Positions 11,853 to 23,098 are shown, counted from the stretch's first letter. The stretch is 64,000 bases of DNA from Rhizophagus clarus (GCA_015698045.1 BLAL01000005.1:1178001-1242000); one strand, 5' to 3'. Notes: a model not told the origin generated them from the sequence alone. Numbers and translations are program-made.

Positions 11853-12227
11853 TGATAGGAAGTCTTCTACTTCTTCGTTAGCTTGTGCTTTGGTATTGAA
11901 ATAATCCTTGGCTAATTTATGGTAAAGCTTATATAGTTCCATAATAGAATTAAGAATTTCTGGATCACTGCCATACCATGATTTGTAATCGCTCATAATT
12001 TTATTATATTTGTCTTCATTGGGAAATATTGTTTGGGCTAATTTTTGTACATATTCTTCAGGATCTTCTGCCTGGCGTAATTTTCTAATTCTTTCTTTAT
12101 AGCTTTGCATGAATTTGCCTTCCTTTGGCCTTCTATAATATAGTCCTGCTTTTACTACCTTTATTAGTGCCTGCTCGACCTGCTTGGAGGTGGGCTTGGT
12201 ATTAGATAATTGGATTTGTGTACTCAT
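11844..12227 (-). CDS. Polinton part: unknown helical protein (127 aa)
   Basis: This minus-strand frame has its last codons overlapping the end of the integrase by 9 bp. It reads as a soluble, mostly helical protein with several Tyr/Lys-rich amphipathic stretches (for example YKSWYGSDPE and LYKLYHKLAKDYF). It has no cysteine cluster, membrane segment or enzyme motif. Its composition looks like real coding sequence. The function is unknown. Confidence 0.5.
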   Translation of the reverse strand: MSTQIQLSNTKPTSKQVEQALIKVVKAGLYYRRPKEGKFMQSYKERIRKLRQAEDPEEYVQKLAQTIFPNEDKYNKIMSDYKSWYGSDPEILNSIMELYKLYHKLAKDYFNTKAQANEEVEDFLSSI

Positions 12228-12304
12228 TGTGTAATTAGTATATGTATTACTATATTGTGTAAAGATTTATTCAATTAAAATTATTTAATCATATAGAAGA
12301 AGAA

Positions 12305-12580
12305 ATGAAAGCAAAATTTGTTTGTTATCATCTTAAAAATACTGGTGAAATTTGTGGCAAACCTTCTACTAAACTTGAAGGTTGTCGAACACACTCCAAA
12401 GCTAAGATGCGCCGGCCGTGCTCTGCTTGTGGTAGACCTACTAAGATAAATAAACCTACAGGGATAGATAATGGTCTATGTAGCTATTGTAATAAGAGCA
12501 ATTATCAGATCCGACATGTAAATATGATTCGGGATAAGGCCCAGATGTATGATAAGTATACTTCTAGAGGTGAAACTTAG
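12305..12580 (+). CDS. Polinton part: small Cys-rich zinc-ribbon-like protein (91 aa)
   Basis: The protein has seven cysteines and three histidines spaced like zinc ligands (F-V-C-Y-H, C-R-T-H, C-S-A-C, C-S-Y-C), so one or two zinc-binding modules are likely. The C-terminal two thirds lies inside the right arm, and the same coding is therefore also present, without its start, in the left arm at about 720-887. The start codon sits just outside the arm. A DNA- or RNA-binding role is inferred from the cysteines. Confidence 0.55.
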   Translation: MKAKFVCYHLKNTGEICGKPSTKLEGCRTHSKAKMRRPCSACGRPTKINKPTGIDNGLCSYCNKSNYQIRHVNMIRDKAQMYDKYTSRGET

Positions 12581-13288
12581 AGGTTAGACTTGGCATTCAT
12601 ATTTGCCTCATATATAGCATACATTAAAATATGGTAGATATGGTTGGAATGATATAGCATCCACATTCGCCCATTCGCCCTAAAGGGCTTTGCCAGCTCA
12701 TACTTATTCTCTCTTGCTACCTATATATTGTATGCTATTGGGAGGATTTTTTTTTTACCCTAGCTTTGTGATATGGAAATGACTTCAGAATTGCTTCCTG
12801 TATATCGAGAAAATAATGGTATACTAAAACTTGGTTAATACGCTTTTGATTCACTAATTTGATTACTTCTTAAGGTTAGACTTTGAGGTTAGACTTATTT
12901 TTCGTATATCTGAGGTTAGATTTTTTTACCCCAGTATTTTGCGGAGATTGCTCTCCTAGAATGTAAACCAGCATAGTAAAAATTTATGGTAAGCTAGAAC
13001 AAGTGTAATGACCTTTTGATTTAATTCCTAATACCAGCTAAATCTAACCTTTTTGAGGTTAGACTTAGCATATTGGTATCCAAAGGTTAGACTTAGTGAT
13101 CTTTGATTACGCTTATGAATCACCTTTAGAATTATTTCTTGAATATCACAAAATAATGGTATGCTTATTGGGTTTGTAAGGGTCGTAGACTCAAATATTT
13201 CATCACTTCATTCCTCATTATTTGAGACTTCTCCCAGAGGCAAACAGTATTGCATATTTTTTTGATATATAATTTGGGATTAAAATCG
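12401..13288 (-). repeat. Right inverted arm of the Polinton-class element
   Basis: This is the reverse complement of the left arm, ending in the complement of the first bases of the window. It contains the same AAGTCTAACC-type 10-mers and the conserved poly-T/CCC tracts. The match ends at 13288 only because the window begins at the mirrored base, so the true tip could lie up to a few hundred bases further right. Confidence 0.92.
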
Positions 13289-13515
13289 GGTCAGAATGGC
13301 TATAAGAAAAGGTATGATTCTTGGTATTTGAATGCTAATTCGAAGTTAAAAAAAGATACCAAAAATTAATGATAGCTAGGAAATTACCCCAGCTCGATTT
13401 AGAATCTGGAATTAATACTTTGGATTTATATCAGGAAAGGCTTCAGAAAATACATGGAGGTCTTTTAGAATACCCATTTTTTTTTTACCCCAGAACCCCC
13501 ATTTTTGTCGTAGTG
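13289..13515. other. Junction between the Polinton arm and the LINE
   Basis: This short stretch has no recognisable gene. It could be the outermost part of the right arm, whose mirror image would lie left of the window, or the flank in which the LINE was cut. A T-run followed by CCCC near 13477 resembles similar tracts inside the arms, which mildly favours arm sequence. Confidence 0.4.
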
Positions 13516-14417
13516 TAAAGATAGGAATAGATCAAGGGGAAATAATATCACCACTACTCTGGTGTATATATTATGATCCACTCTTAACAAAAATAAGAAA
13601 AATGAATATTGGATATAAATTAACAGGAAGAAAAGTATTAAATATTTATGAAAATATACAACAAAATATTTGTACAACAATTCCTGGACTCTCGTACATG
13701 GATGACACAAACTTCATCTCAGATAATCAGATTGAATTGGAAAGTATTTTGAAAATAGCAGATTCATTTTATAATTTAAATGATATAAAAATAAATAAAG
13801 AGAAATCTGATTTATTATTAAGAAAAAAGAAAAAAGCAAAATTAGAAGATGAAGTATTAATTAAATTTGGGAATAATGAGATTAAATTAAATCCAATAAA
13901 AGCAAATGGATCAATCCGAATTCTTGGTGTATGGTTCAATGCATATAATCAAAGAAAACATATCATTAATCAAATTAAAGAAGAAATTCAAAATGTAAAT
14001 AACAATATGTTAAAGAAAAAAGCAGTTACAGATAAACAGATGATGTATGTTTTTAATGCATTAATTCTACCAAAAATAGAATATCGTACCCAACTTACGA
14101 TTCTAACAGATGATGAATGTAATAACTTGATGAAACCAATAAGAAAAACCTTTAAAAATAAACTTCATTTGGCATCAACAATTCCTAATTCAATAATAGA
14201 ATGTAACCTTTTATATGATTTGAGACAGATAAATGATAATCATATTCAATCAAAGGTTACTAACTTTTTTATACAAATAAATGACAAAGGAATCTTAGGG
14301 GAAATAACTAAGATAAGATTATATAATGTACAAGAACATTTATTATTAGATGATAATCCTTTATATGTGTTCTCATTAAGAAATATTAAAAAATTAAAAA
14401 AAATAGAAAAAAAATAA
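13516..14417 (+). pseudogene. LINE copy 1 reverse transcriptase fragment
   Basis: The frame opens with GIDQGEIISPLLW (RT motif 4) and then has the catalytic YMDDTNFI (motif 5), followed by the motif 6 region (NKEKSDLLL) and the thumb. It reads without an ATG from the truncation point and ends in an A-rich run near 14395-14418. From there the coding sense continues in a neighbouring frame, so one small length change in the A-run separates it from the downstream part. RT would copy element RNA at the target site; this fragment lacks the N-terminal half and cannot be active. Confidence 0.85.
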
Positions 14418-16669
14418 AAAATAACTTTATAATTGAAAATTTAATATTATTAAGAAAAAACAATTTAAGTATTGAAGAAAATATAGAAAAAAGTTGGTTT
14501 AATAATTTTAAAATAAAAGGAGGTAAAAAGAAAATCTATGAAGTAGTTTCAGATGAAACATATGTAAGTAATTTTAAGGATTTAAAAAAACATAATATAA
14601 TTTTTTTAGATCAAATCACTTCATTAAAAGGAGATAAGCTATTAAGTTGGAAAGAAATGAATAATAAGAAATATATTAAAAAAGGAATTAAAGGACGAAT
14701 GTTACCAGAACCAAAAAATTATTATAAAATAAGAAAAGAAATAACATATAGTAAAGAAAATAGTAAAATAAAAGTAGAATTACAAGAAATGGATATGATT
14801 ACAAATATAAAAGGTTATGAATTATATTCAGTAATAACTGATCCAACATCAAAAAGAATAGTAATGACAATTAAAGATAATATAATATTAGGAAAAGTAA
14901 TTGTAGTGGAACAAAGAGAAACTTATATTCAACATTATCAAATTATTTCTCATGATAAAGATATAAATATAATAATTAAAAAGTGTGAAGGATGTAATAA
15001 AAATGAAGATACTTATTTTAAACAAAAAAATAAATGTGTAATAATGCAAAATAATGATAAAGTGTTTTTCGTAGAAAACAGAAAATGTAATATAAAGAAT
15101 CTTGGAAATAATGCTATAATATTAGAAGATATCCAGTTATCAAATATTGAGCAATTATTATATGGTAATGAAATATTTTCTTATGAACCAATGGCATATA
15201 TAGCAGATGATTGTAGAATTGAAGAAAATAATGTCAAAGATATTATTTCATTATATTTACATAATTCATTAGATCGTGAAAAACTAATTATAATTAAAGA
15301 AAAATTAAAATTAATAAAGAATAATATAATATATATTGATGGTTCTGTCAAGAATAATGGAACTAAAGAATGTGAATCAATTTTTGGCGCAATTTTTTAT
15401 AATGTAAACTTTATAGAAATAGCTGAATTTTATTCAACATATGAAAATTGGATATCATCTAATAAAGCAGAAACATTAGCATTATTAATTGCATTAATTG
15501 TACAACCAGAAAATGGAGAAGTTAAAATTTTCACAGATAGCATAATAGTATTTAATAACTTTATGTTAATTAAAGAAAAACATTATAATTTAACTCCAAG
15601 ACAAATATTTAAATTAGCCTCAAATAATACATTATGGGCAACAATTATGGATATTATTAAAAAATTAAAATTAAAAGTTGATGTATTAAAAATAAATGCT
15701 CATTCAGGAGATAAATATAATGAAGAAGTAGATAAGAGAATAAAAGAACAATATGTAAATATAGGAAGAATGGGAATTAATATAAAAGGTTCAACAGATA
15801 TTATTCCATATGTACCAAAATGGAGAAATATAGTTATAGAGAAAAACCTTAGAAAATTTATGACAAATATAACCCGTACAAAAGGTCTAGAAAAGTTCTT
15901 AAATCAAAATCGTAATAATAAATATAGGAAATTACAAGTAGACTGGAACATCACCTTTGCATATCTAAAAGGTAATGAAACTTATTATACAACAACTTTT
16001 AAAGATTGCAGAAGAAAAAGAATAAAAATCCAGAGATTAATGGAAGAAATACCAACCATTGAACAGATGAAAAAATCTCAATATAATATATATAAAAAAT
16101 GGAAATGTGTTCAATGTAATAGGAAAAAAGAAACTTTTATTCATGTATGGAAATGTAATAAGAATAAAAAAATATTAAGAAAAATTCAAAAAATAGTTTT
16201 AAAATATCTTATAAGATTAATAAATGAAATATCAGATAATAATATAGAAATAAGAATAGAAGATTTTGAGCAATTATCTATATTTAAAATAATTGATGAT
16301 AATCAAAATCTTTCCTTCATTGATGTAATTAAAGGAATTTTCCCACTGGAATTAACAGATCTAATTAAAACTAATATTGGAAATCAAACAAAAAAAATCA
16401 TAGAAATAGGAAAAAAATTTTTAGAATTTGTGTTTGATATATTACATAAAAAGATATGGAAACCACGTTGTGAAAAAATGAAGAAAAAGGAAAAAGAAAA
16501 AAAGATCACCAAAAAAATGAAAAAGATGAGAAGTTATGATAAAAATCAGAAAAAAATAGTATCAACTAATCAAATTAATAAATATGTTAATTTGGGTGGA
16601 TTAATAGATAACATATACTTTGGGAGAAATATATTGGATTTTATAGTATATGTGAACCTAGTTAGATAG
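14400..16669 (+). CDS. LINE copy 1 RNase H and C-terminal zinc-motif part
   Basis: The frame is open from the A-run onward; its first ATG is at 14657 (670 aa). RNase H is clear: YIDGS (about residue 228), SNKAETLALL (about 270), FTDSIIV (about 293) and a final acidic residue in HSGDKYNEEVDK, giving D-E-D-D. About 200 residues later comes a C-x2-C-x8-H-x3-C motif (CVQCNRKKE...HVWKC), as found at the C-terminus of many non-LTR polymerase proteins. The last 100 residues are Lys-rich. In intact elements this part is fused to RT, so the 14657 start is probably not a natural one. Confidence 0.8.
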
Positions 16670-16948
16670 AAAGAATTTATTTATAATAATTTTATTTATT
16701 TTTATTTTATTTTTTACTTTAGATTATTTTCTTTATTTTGTCCAGTTTCTGGATGAGTAGTATTTTTATTCTTTCTTTTATTTATCATCTAACCTGGTTT
16801 AACAGATAATTAATTTCTTAGAAATTTTTATTAGTTAGGATAAACTAGAATTGTAGTCGTATATAGTTTCTTTATAAACTATAAGACCTAATCAGTTTTC
16901 CAACATGTACCTTAAAATCCTATTTTGAATAAAATTGAATTGTTTACC

Positions 16949-16951
<3 letters not shown>

Positions 16952-16980
<29 letters not shown>
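16952..16980 (+). repeat. Poly-A tail of LINE copy 1
   Basis: A run of 29 A closes the 3' untranslated region. It is followed at once by the left target-site copy of LINE copy 2. A long, uninterrupted tail indicates recent insertion. Confidence 0.9.
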
Positions 16981-16983
<3 letters not shown>

Positions 16984-17000
16984 TAAAGCATTTATGCATA
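16981..17000 (+). repeat. Left target-site duplication of LINE copy 2
   Basis: The sequence GCTTAAAGCATTTATGCATA recurs, with one extra T, directly after the poly-A of copy 2 (28739-28759). This is the expected footprint of target-primed insertion for the second copy. Confidence 0.85.
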
Positions 17001-18027
17001 AATGTGTAATAATGCAAAATAATGATAAAGTGTTTTTCGTAGAAAACAGAAAATGTAATATAAAGAATTTTGGAAATAATGCTATAATATTAGAAGATAT
17101 CCAGTTATCAAATATTGAGCAATTATTATATGGTAATGAAATATTTTCTTATGAACCAATGGTATATATAGCAGATGATTGTAGAATTGAAGAAAATAAT
17201 GTCAAAGATATTATTTCATTATATTTAGATAATTCATTAGATCGTGAAAAACTAATTATAATTAAAGAAAAATTAAAATTAATAAAGAATAATATAATAT
17301 ATATTGATGGATCTGTCAAGAATAATGGAACTAAAGAATGTGAATCAATTTTTGGTGCAATTTTTTATAATGAAAACTTTATAGAAATAGCTGAATTTTA
17401 TTCAACATATGAAAATTGGATATCATCTAATAAAGCAGAAACATTAGCATTATTAATTGCATTAATTGTACAACCAGAAAATGGAGAAGTTAAAATTTTC
17501 ACAGATAGCATAATAGTATTTAATAACTTTATGTTAATCAAAGAAAAACATTATAATTTAACTCCAAGACAAATATTTAAATTAGCCTCAAATAATACAT
17601 TATGGGCAACAATTATGGATATTATTAAAAAATTAAAATTAAAAGTTGATGTATTAAAAATAAATGTTCATTCAGGAGATAAATATAATAAAAAAGTAGA
17701 TAAGAGAATAAAAAAACAATATGTAAATATAGGAAGAATAGGAATTAATATAAAAGGTTCAACAGACATTATTCCATATATACCAAAATGGAGAAATATA
17801 GTTATAGAGAAAAACCTTAGAAAATTTATGACAAATATAACCCGTACAAAAGGTCTAGAAAAGTTCCTAAATCAAAATCGTAATAATAAATATAGGAAAT
17901 TACAAGTAGACTGGAACATCACCTTTGCATATCTAAAAGGTAATGAAACTTATTATACAACAACTTTTAAAGATTGCAGAAGAAAAAGAATAAAAATCCA
18001 GAGACTAATGGAAGAAATACCAACCAT
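17001..18027 (+). pseudogene. LINE copy 2, RNase H fragment (5' piece)
   Basis: It encodes the RNase H domain with the same D, E, D, D residues as copy 1 (YIDGS, SNKAETLALL, FTDSIIV, HSGDKYN) and a few amino-acid differences, several of them Glu-to-Lys or Ala-to-Val. The reading frame is interrupted at 18028 by the CACTA end. No start codon belongs to it, because the 5' end is a truncation point. Confidence 0.85.
18025..18027. repeat. Target-site duplication CAT, left side of CACTA element
   Basis: The uninterrupted LINE copy 1 reads CCAACCATTGAACAG here. In copy 2 the left flank ends ...ACCAT and the right flank starts CATTGAAC, so CAT is duplicated (27819-27821). Three-base duplications are diagnostic for CACTA elements. 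Confidence 0.88.
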
Positions 18028-18050
18028 CACAGGTCGAATGAAAAAAAATC
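18028..18050 (+). repeat. Left terminal inverted repeat of CACTA element
   Basis: It starts CACAGGTCGAATG followed by an A-run and pairs with 27796-27818. An extra internal copy of the same terminus (CACAGGTCGAAT) is found at 18485-18496. Confidence 0.88.
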
Positions 18051-18560
18051 AGATTTTGCTCTATTTAAAATAGCCTTGCCGACTTCAATATAGAATATGC
18101 CAAATTTTGCTTATTTTAGTATAGCCATATCTATTTTTGCCGATTTTTGTTAAATTCCGATTTTTCAGTCATAAATGCTGATTTTAGTGGCCGATTTTTA
18201 CCTTTTTTTTAAATAAATGCCGATATTTAAACCGGAGATATTATATTTATTATATACTTTACCCTTTTCATATAGTTCGAATAAAGGATTTTATCTTATT
18301 TAAAATTCCCCGACTTCAATAAGGCTTTGCCGATTATTTTACTAATTTTTTGCCGATTTTTGTTAACTTCCGATTTTTCATCCAGAAATGCCGATTTTAG
18401 CGGCCAATTTTTACCTTTTTTTTAATTAAATGCCGATATTTAAACCGGAGATATTATATTTAGTGTAAACTTTACCGCTTTTGACACAGGTCGAATAAAG
18501 ATTTTACTCTATTTAAAATAGCCTTTGCCGATATTTAAATTGTAATATTTCGTAATTTTA
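18050..18560. repeat. CACTA subterminal repeat block, left
   Basis: Two copies of a roughly 230 bp unit lie in tandem (about 18048-18275 and 18280-18540), each with several GCCGATTTT motifs and the shared segment ATGCCGATATTTAAACCGG. Motif-rich subterminal regions of this kind are transposase-binding zones in CACTA elements; the binding role here is inferred. Confidence 0.7.
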
Positions 18561-19842
18561 CATCATAGGATTTTTGAAATTATTTATTATACTAATAAAT
18601 ATAAGATACTATTCTAAATATTCTACTTGTTTTGTACATTGAATTCCCAGTTGGTTCGATTTCACAAATAATAACTGAAGTATTTATAAGGTTGAACAGT
18701 GATAATCGAAACTGATAAGATCGCATTGATAAGGCCTATTCCTAAAAAGTTAATTAATCACATTTAATTAAACGCTATTTAATTGTACTATTTTTTTTTT
18801 TTTTCAAAAAAAAACTTTCTTTCTGAAAGAAGAGTCTGCCTCCTATACCGTTTGCCGTCGTGCATAGTGTGTTATAGGAAAGGTGGGCTAGGTGGCCACC
18901 TAAAGTTTGTAAATAACTCTGGTACCAAAGTTGATGATCTATTTACTATATATAGACCTCTCGCTTCAAATTTTGGTTATGATAATTCCGCCTCCTCTGT
19001 CGCATTATTCGTCGAAGTCTAAATAGATATCATTATGACTTATGAGTAAAATATTTACAATAATAATGTAAATTCTTTAATCATAGTTAAAATAGGCATG
19101 ATGGGATAACTCATATATCATGAGCTCTGTCTGTGCGAAGTGCCGTTTTATTTATAATCAAAGTAGACTTAAGTCGTAAGTAACTTTGATTATCATTGAT
19201 TAGGAAAGTACATGCAATGAAAATCCTTTATCAAGGGGTAAAATAGGCATGATGGGATAACTCATATATCATGAGCTCTGTCTGTGCAAAGTGCCGTTTT
19301 ATTTATAATCAAAGTAGGCTTAAGTCGTAAGTAACTTGATTATAATAATGATGATTATTGGAGAATTAAGTTGCAACATTTTTAAACATTTTTGAATAAG
19401 TGCCGTATTAATTTAATGTAATTGTTACCCTTTTCAAATAAGAAGGGCCGATTTGCAATACAGCTTTGCCGGCCTTAAATGTATTTATATAGCCAGAATA
19501 ATTGTTTTATACTTTATGTGATATTTAATTAAAATAAAATAAACCTTTGATATCTAAAAATTATTGCATAATTAGAGTTATTAATCACAAAGTATGGTGC
19601 TTGTATCGTAATGCCGTAATAAAAGACCGATTTGCAATACAACTTTGCCAGCTCAAAATAAGATCTCTTGTTATCTGAATTATCTGATTTTTCACGCGGT
19701 TAGAATTAATTACGGTATATGTAACCTTTATCGTTATTCTTGTGCCAAAAAAAATGATTGTTATAATTTAATCAAATACAAATGCTATAATTGAATTCGC
19801 CATTCCGATTTTACATATAATTCATTTTATATTATATAAAGT
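18561..19842. other. CACTA left internal non-coding region with a 105 bp duplication
   Basis: No supportable gene. A segment of about 105 bp starting AAAATAGGCATGATGGGATA occurs twice in tandem (19089-19193 and 19240-19343), with only a few differences. A 79-residue frame at 18783-19022 opens in a poly-T run; part of it (about residues 17 to 79) has natural composition, but no family is recognised and the initiator context is poor. Confidence 0.5.
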
Positions 19843-22800
19843 TTAAAACGAAATTTTTTTATTTAAAGGAATCACAGCCATATATTCTTTTGTTTTTCTC
19901 GTCCCAGTATCAAAATTACATTTAATGAATTTTCCTATTATATGATGTATGGGTATAATACTGTCTTTTCTCATATCATAAAACTCATTTGTCCATAATT
20001 CCATATTACATGATTTTATGTCGTTATCTACTTGGCAATAATATCTTGTACTATGATCTTGAACCGGTTTGTACCATTTGACTAACGCTAATGAATGGGT
20101 TAATGATCGTGAACTATTTAAATGAATAGTATGCTCAAAATAAAATTGTACTTGACCGGGATAAACATCGATCGATCTATCATAATGTACAAATCAAGCT
20201 AATATATATGAGGATTTTTCGTGACGAGCAGCCTGAACAGAACCATATATGTCCGCCCCAATTCTTATTCTCCTATATTGTATAATTCTAGGGTTTACGA
20301 CAGTACCGTTATTTGAACCTATTATAGAGTAGATGGAGATGAAACAATAATCATTATACAAACTATTATAAAATTCTACCAGTAGGTCCAAAATTTGGTT
20401 TGGAAGGGTAGTTTCTTTGCGCGGTTTCATTAGCAACCCAGGAAAACATTCTGTTCCGTAAGCCGAATCTTCCTCAATAAGAGATAGTCTTATAAAATTT
20501 TGATACTCATCGCTCGCAAAATCATCAAGTGCAGCCAAGCTGCCAACAGATTTTCTTGGTTCTATTATCTCCAAGAAGGAAAATAAGTAATCGTTATCAC
20601 AATTTGAGAGGAAGTATTGAAGGATTGTATTTTCGGACATAATTCTTAGTAGTTCAGGTTCAATATTACGTCTGCTATTATTATAAGAACGTACAATTTT
20701 TAAAAATAATTAATAACATTGCGATTTTCAAATCAGAAAAATTAAATCACGTACCTAAAATTCCGTTCATCCGTTCAAAGCTATAACACCAGAATGAGGA
20801 TAAAGGACCATAGTCTAATGCGCATTCACAGATATGGAGACAGAGATGCAGATTAGGACTTATTTTTTCTTGACCATATTTTTGTTCAATTAATTTGTTC
20901 ATCTCTATCAGTCTTGTAAACGCTTCATTTAACATATTTTTTTGTAGCTCTCGGTTTGTTAAGATCTTGCAAGCGCGCACGAAATATGCAAGAATTTTTC
21001 GGTCGATGTATCCAAGGAAACTCCATGTGATAGGTATTGCAAAAATTAACATGAAGGTTTTCCACATGTCCGCCGTAAAACTTGAGAATCCTTCACCAGT
21101 AGCTATTCTGACAGGGCGGCGTCCAAGGTCACTTGGGAACTTTATCATATCAGCTCTCTCTTGCATAATTTTGAGCTTTTCGTTATTTAATATACCTTCG
21201 CCTATCCAGAGTTTCGTTACGATCCATTTCGCAACACCGAGAAAGAGGCAATGCATAGGATCAACCACGCAAAAGCGAACAGGATTAAAATAAAGCAAGC
21301 GGTATATCTCTGACCAGCGAACATGATGTTCAGAAACATGGGCTCTTCGTGCTTCTTCAGTTGCACATTGTTTCCACTCACTTGCTTTTTCTCTTATTTC
21401 ATTAATATCTCGCTTAACAAACCAGTCGTCTAAATCTGCAAACCCCCCAAAATTTGGTTGATTGTTTATAAAATTTGCCGATTTGTAACATCGGTAGCAT
21501 GCAATACGAGCCGAGATGAAACCACATAATTTCCGAGATGCAGGGACGTCGCTAGAACAGCCAATGATTGCACCACGGACAAATCGACCATTGTTGTATT
21601 CATTTGTTTTTATAAAATAGCCATTCCACAAACGATTTAACTGATTAACGATCGGATACAAATAATTGTTAATTTCATGTTGGCTTGGTTCTTTCGGACC
21701 AGGCATTACTGCTAGTGTGAGAATATTGTGTGGCTTGAAGCGTTCATTACACGGCAAATTACAAAAAATGGCATAAATCACACCAACAGAATATTGTGAA
21801 TTTACGAATAGCTGGAACCAATCCATATTTAACATTAATCTGATATGAGTATCGGCAAATTCTTTTGTAAAAAACAGCGCACCATCATCATCTGTAAAAC
21901 TTTTCCAGACCCTACTATCATAGATATCGAATAAAGCTTCAGTTCCGTTTTTCCTTTCTGACCACTTCCGACATAACATTTCAAAATTTTTGCGATTAAA
22001 AAAAAGGGTCAATTGTTGCTTAATATTTATTAACGGGAATGTCATTATCAGACGGAAAATGGGATTATTACTACTATTATTACTATCTATTTTTGTTAAT
22101 AGAGGGTTATTGCATTGTTGTCGAAATCGTTCTATTCTGTGATTTGGATAGTTTACAAAACTGCAAGTTGGTATTTCAGTATTATCTAATAATTCTTTTA
22201 TATCATACAATTTGTGACATCTGTCACAGGCTGCATATTTAATTATCGTTGTGGATATCCCCAACACCTTTTTAGCCATATATAAAGAGGAAGGAAAAGA
22301 TGAAAATTTATTTTCATCTATTGTCAAAAGAAAAAATCTTAAGAACTTGAACAAAGAATCTATAGCTACATTGGAAAGTTTAAATCGTTATTGATATTGT
22401 AATATCCACAAAATAGTCCAAGTATAATTATCATTAATGTTAATGTTAGGAAGAATTGGTTCGCCATCATCGAAATCTGTTGATGCAAAATTGACTTCCT
22501 CATCGTCATCATCTTCATAATCATCGGAATAATTAGAATCGCTATCTTCAGTATCTCCATTTTTATCGTCATCATCTTCAGAATCCTCATCTTGATCATT
22601 CTCGTTTCTTACATTATCCAATAATAAATTTTCAAGAACAAGATCAGATATTTTTCCTTTCTTTATCGTTCGATGTTTTGCCGATTCATGTATAGGTGTC
22701 TTCTTTGTTAAAAAAAAATAGTTTCTTGTGAGTAATGGTTCAATATCTTCGAACAATGGTTCAATATCTTCAGACAATTGTTCAATATCTTTGGATAATT

Positions 22801-23056
22801 GTTCAGTTATATCAGGTGATGTATCATTTATCCCTTGTATTGGGTCGCATTCCATTACATCTTCATCAACAGCATCAGATGATATAACATTTGAAGAACC
22901 TTCTTGATAATTGTTACCAAAATTATTATTCGCATTAGATTTTAATTTATATTTTAACTTATGTTTCAGTTTAGTTCTTGGATCAACCAATTTACCGTTA
23001 CATTCTTTACAGAAACAATGCACTTTGGTTCTGGTTCTTGTATCTAGAGATTCTGA

Positions 23057-23059
<3 letters not shown>
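19843..23059 (-). pseudogene. CACTA transposase (tnp2-like), two exons, two in-frame stops
   Basis: The start is ATG at 23059 (MSESLD); the Lys run upstream is only a poly-T tract read backwards. Exon 1 is 23059-20751. An intron of about 79 nt follows, and exon 2 is 20671-19843, giving 1046 codons in one frame. Features in order: an N-terminal Cys/His finger (HCFCKEC...H), a very acidic stretch, then the tnp2 core with LNMDWFQ, the MPGPKEPSQHEIN motif, VDPMHCLFLGVAKW and SFERMNGILG, which supply the expected D, D and E. The C-terminal region contains YPGQVQFYFEH. Two stops lie in frame: TAA at 22390-22388 (CAA in the expected reading) and TGA at 20196-20194 (CGA expected), both C-to-T type changes. 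Otherwise the frame is continuous, so the decay is recent. Confidence 0.85.
20672..20750 (-). other. Intron in CACTA transposase gene
   Basis: After NGILGT the frame closes. Sequence typical of the family (RNIEPELLRI) resumes after a CAG acceptor. The GTGATT donor keeps phase; the stronger-looking GTACGT four bases upstream would not. The exact junction is therefore inferred from phase. Confidence 0.6.

Positions 23060-23098
<39 letters not shown>

Larger units (their letters stand above)
1..13288. mobile_element. Polinton/Maverick-class element (virus-like), broken, young
   Basis: The interval is bounded by inverted arms of about 887 bp that match almost base for base. Between them lie a protein-primed family B DNA polymerase region, a retroviral-type DDE integrase, a Gag-like protein with a CCHC zinc knuckle, an aspartic-protease-like segment and several small unknown proteins. 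Polymerase plus integrase plus long inverted arms is the signature of Polintons. No FtsK/HerA-type packaging ATPase, adenovirus-type cysteine protease or jelly-roll capsid protein was recognised. The element is broken, with roughly three or four breaks over its length; the integrase part looks whole. Near-identical arms point to recent arrival. The left end coincides with the window edge, so the flanking target duplication cannot be tested and the arms may extend slightly further. Confidence 0.85.
13516..16980 (+). mobile_element. LINE copy 1 (non-LTR retrotransposon with RNase H), 5' truncated
   Basis: The copy begins inside the reverse transcriptase (just before the QG...SPLLW motif) and runs through RT, RNase H, a C-terminal CCHC-type zinc motif, about 280 bp of 3' untranslated sequence and a 29 bp poly-A tail (16952-16980). 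RT followed by RNase H in the same product, with a poly-A end and no LTRs, identifies a non-LTR element of the broad I/Tad/L1 kind; the clade was not resolved. The 5' part (endonuclease and RT fingers) is missing. It is either a normal 5' truncation or was separated by the adjoining Polinton. The copy at 17001-28738 is nearly identical. Confidence 0.9.

Noticed and set aside
16925-17000. Start of a LINE-related protein inside the poly-A of copy 1
   Set aside because: The frame merely runs through the tail of copy 1 and the target duplication into copy 2; it is not a natural gene start.
22366-22599. A 77-residue minus-strand frame rich in Met and Ile
   Set aside because: It is a shifted reading of the acidic part of the CACTA transposase gene.
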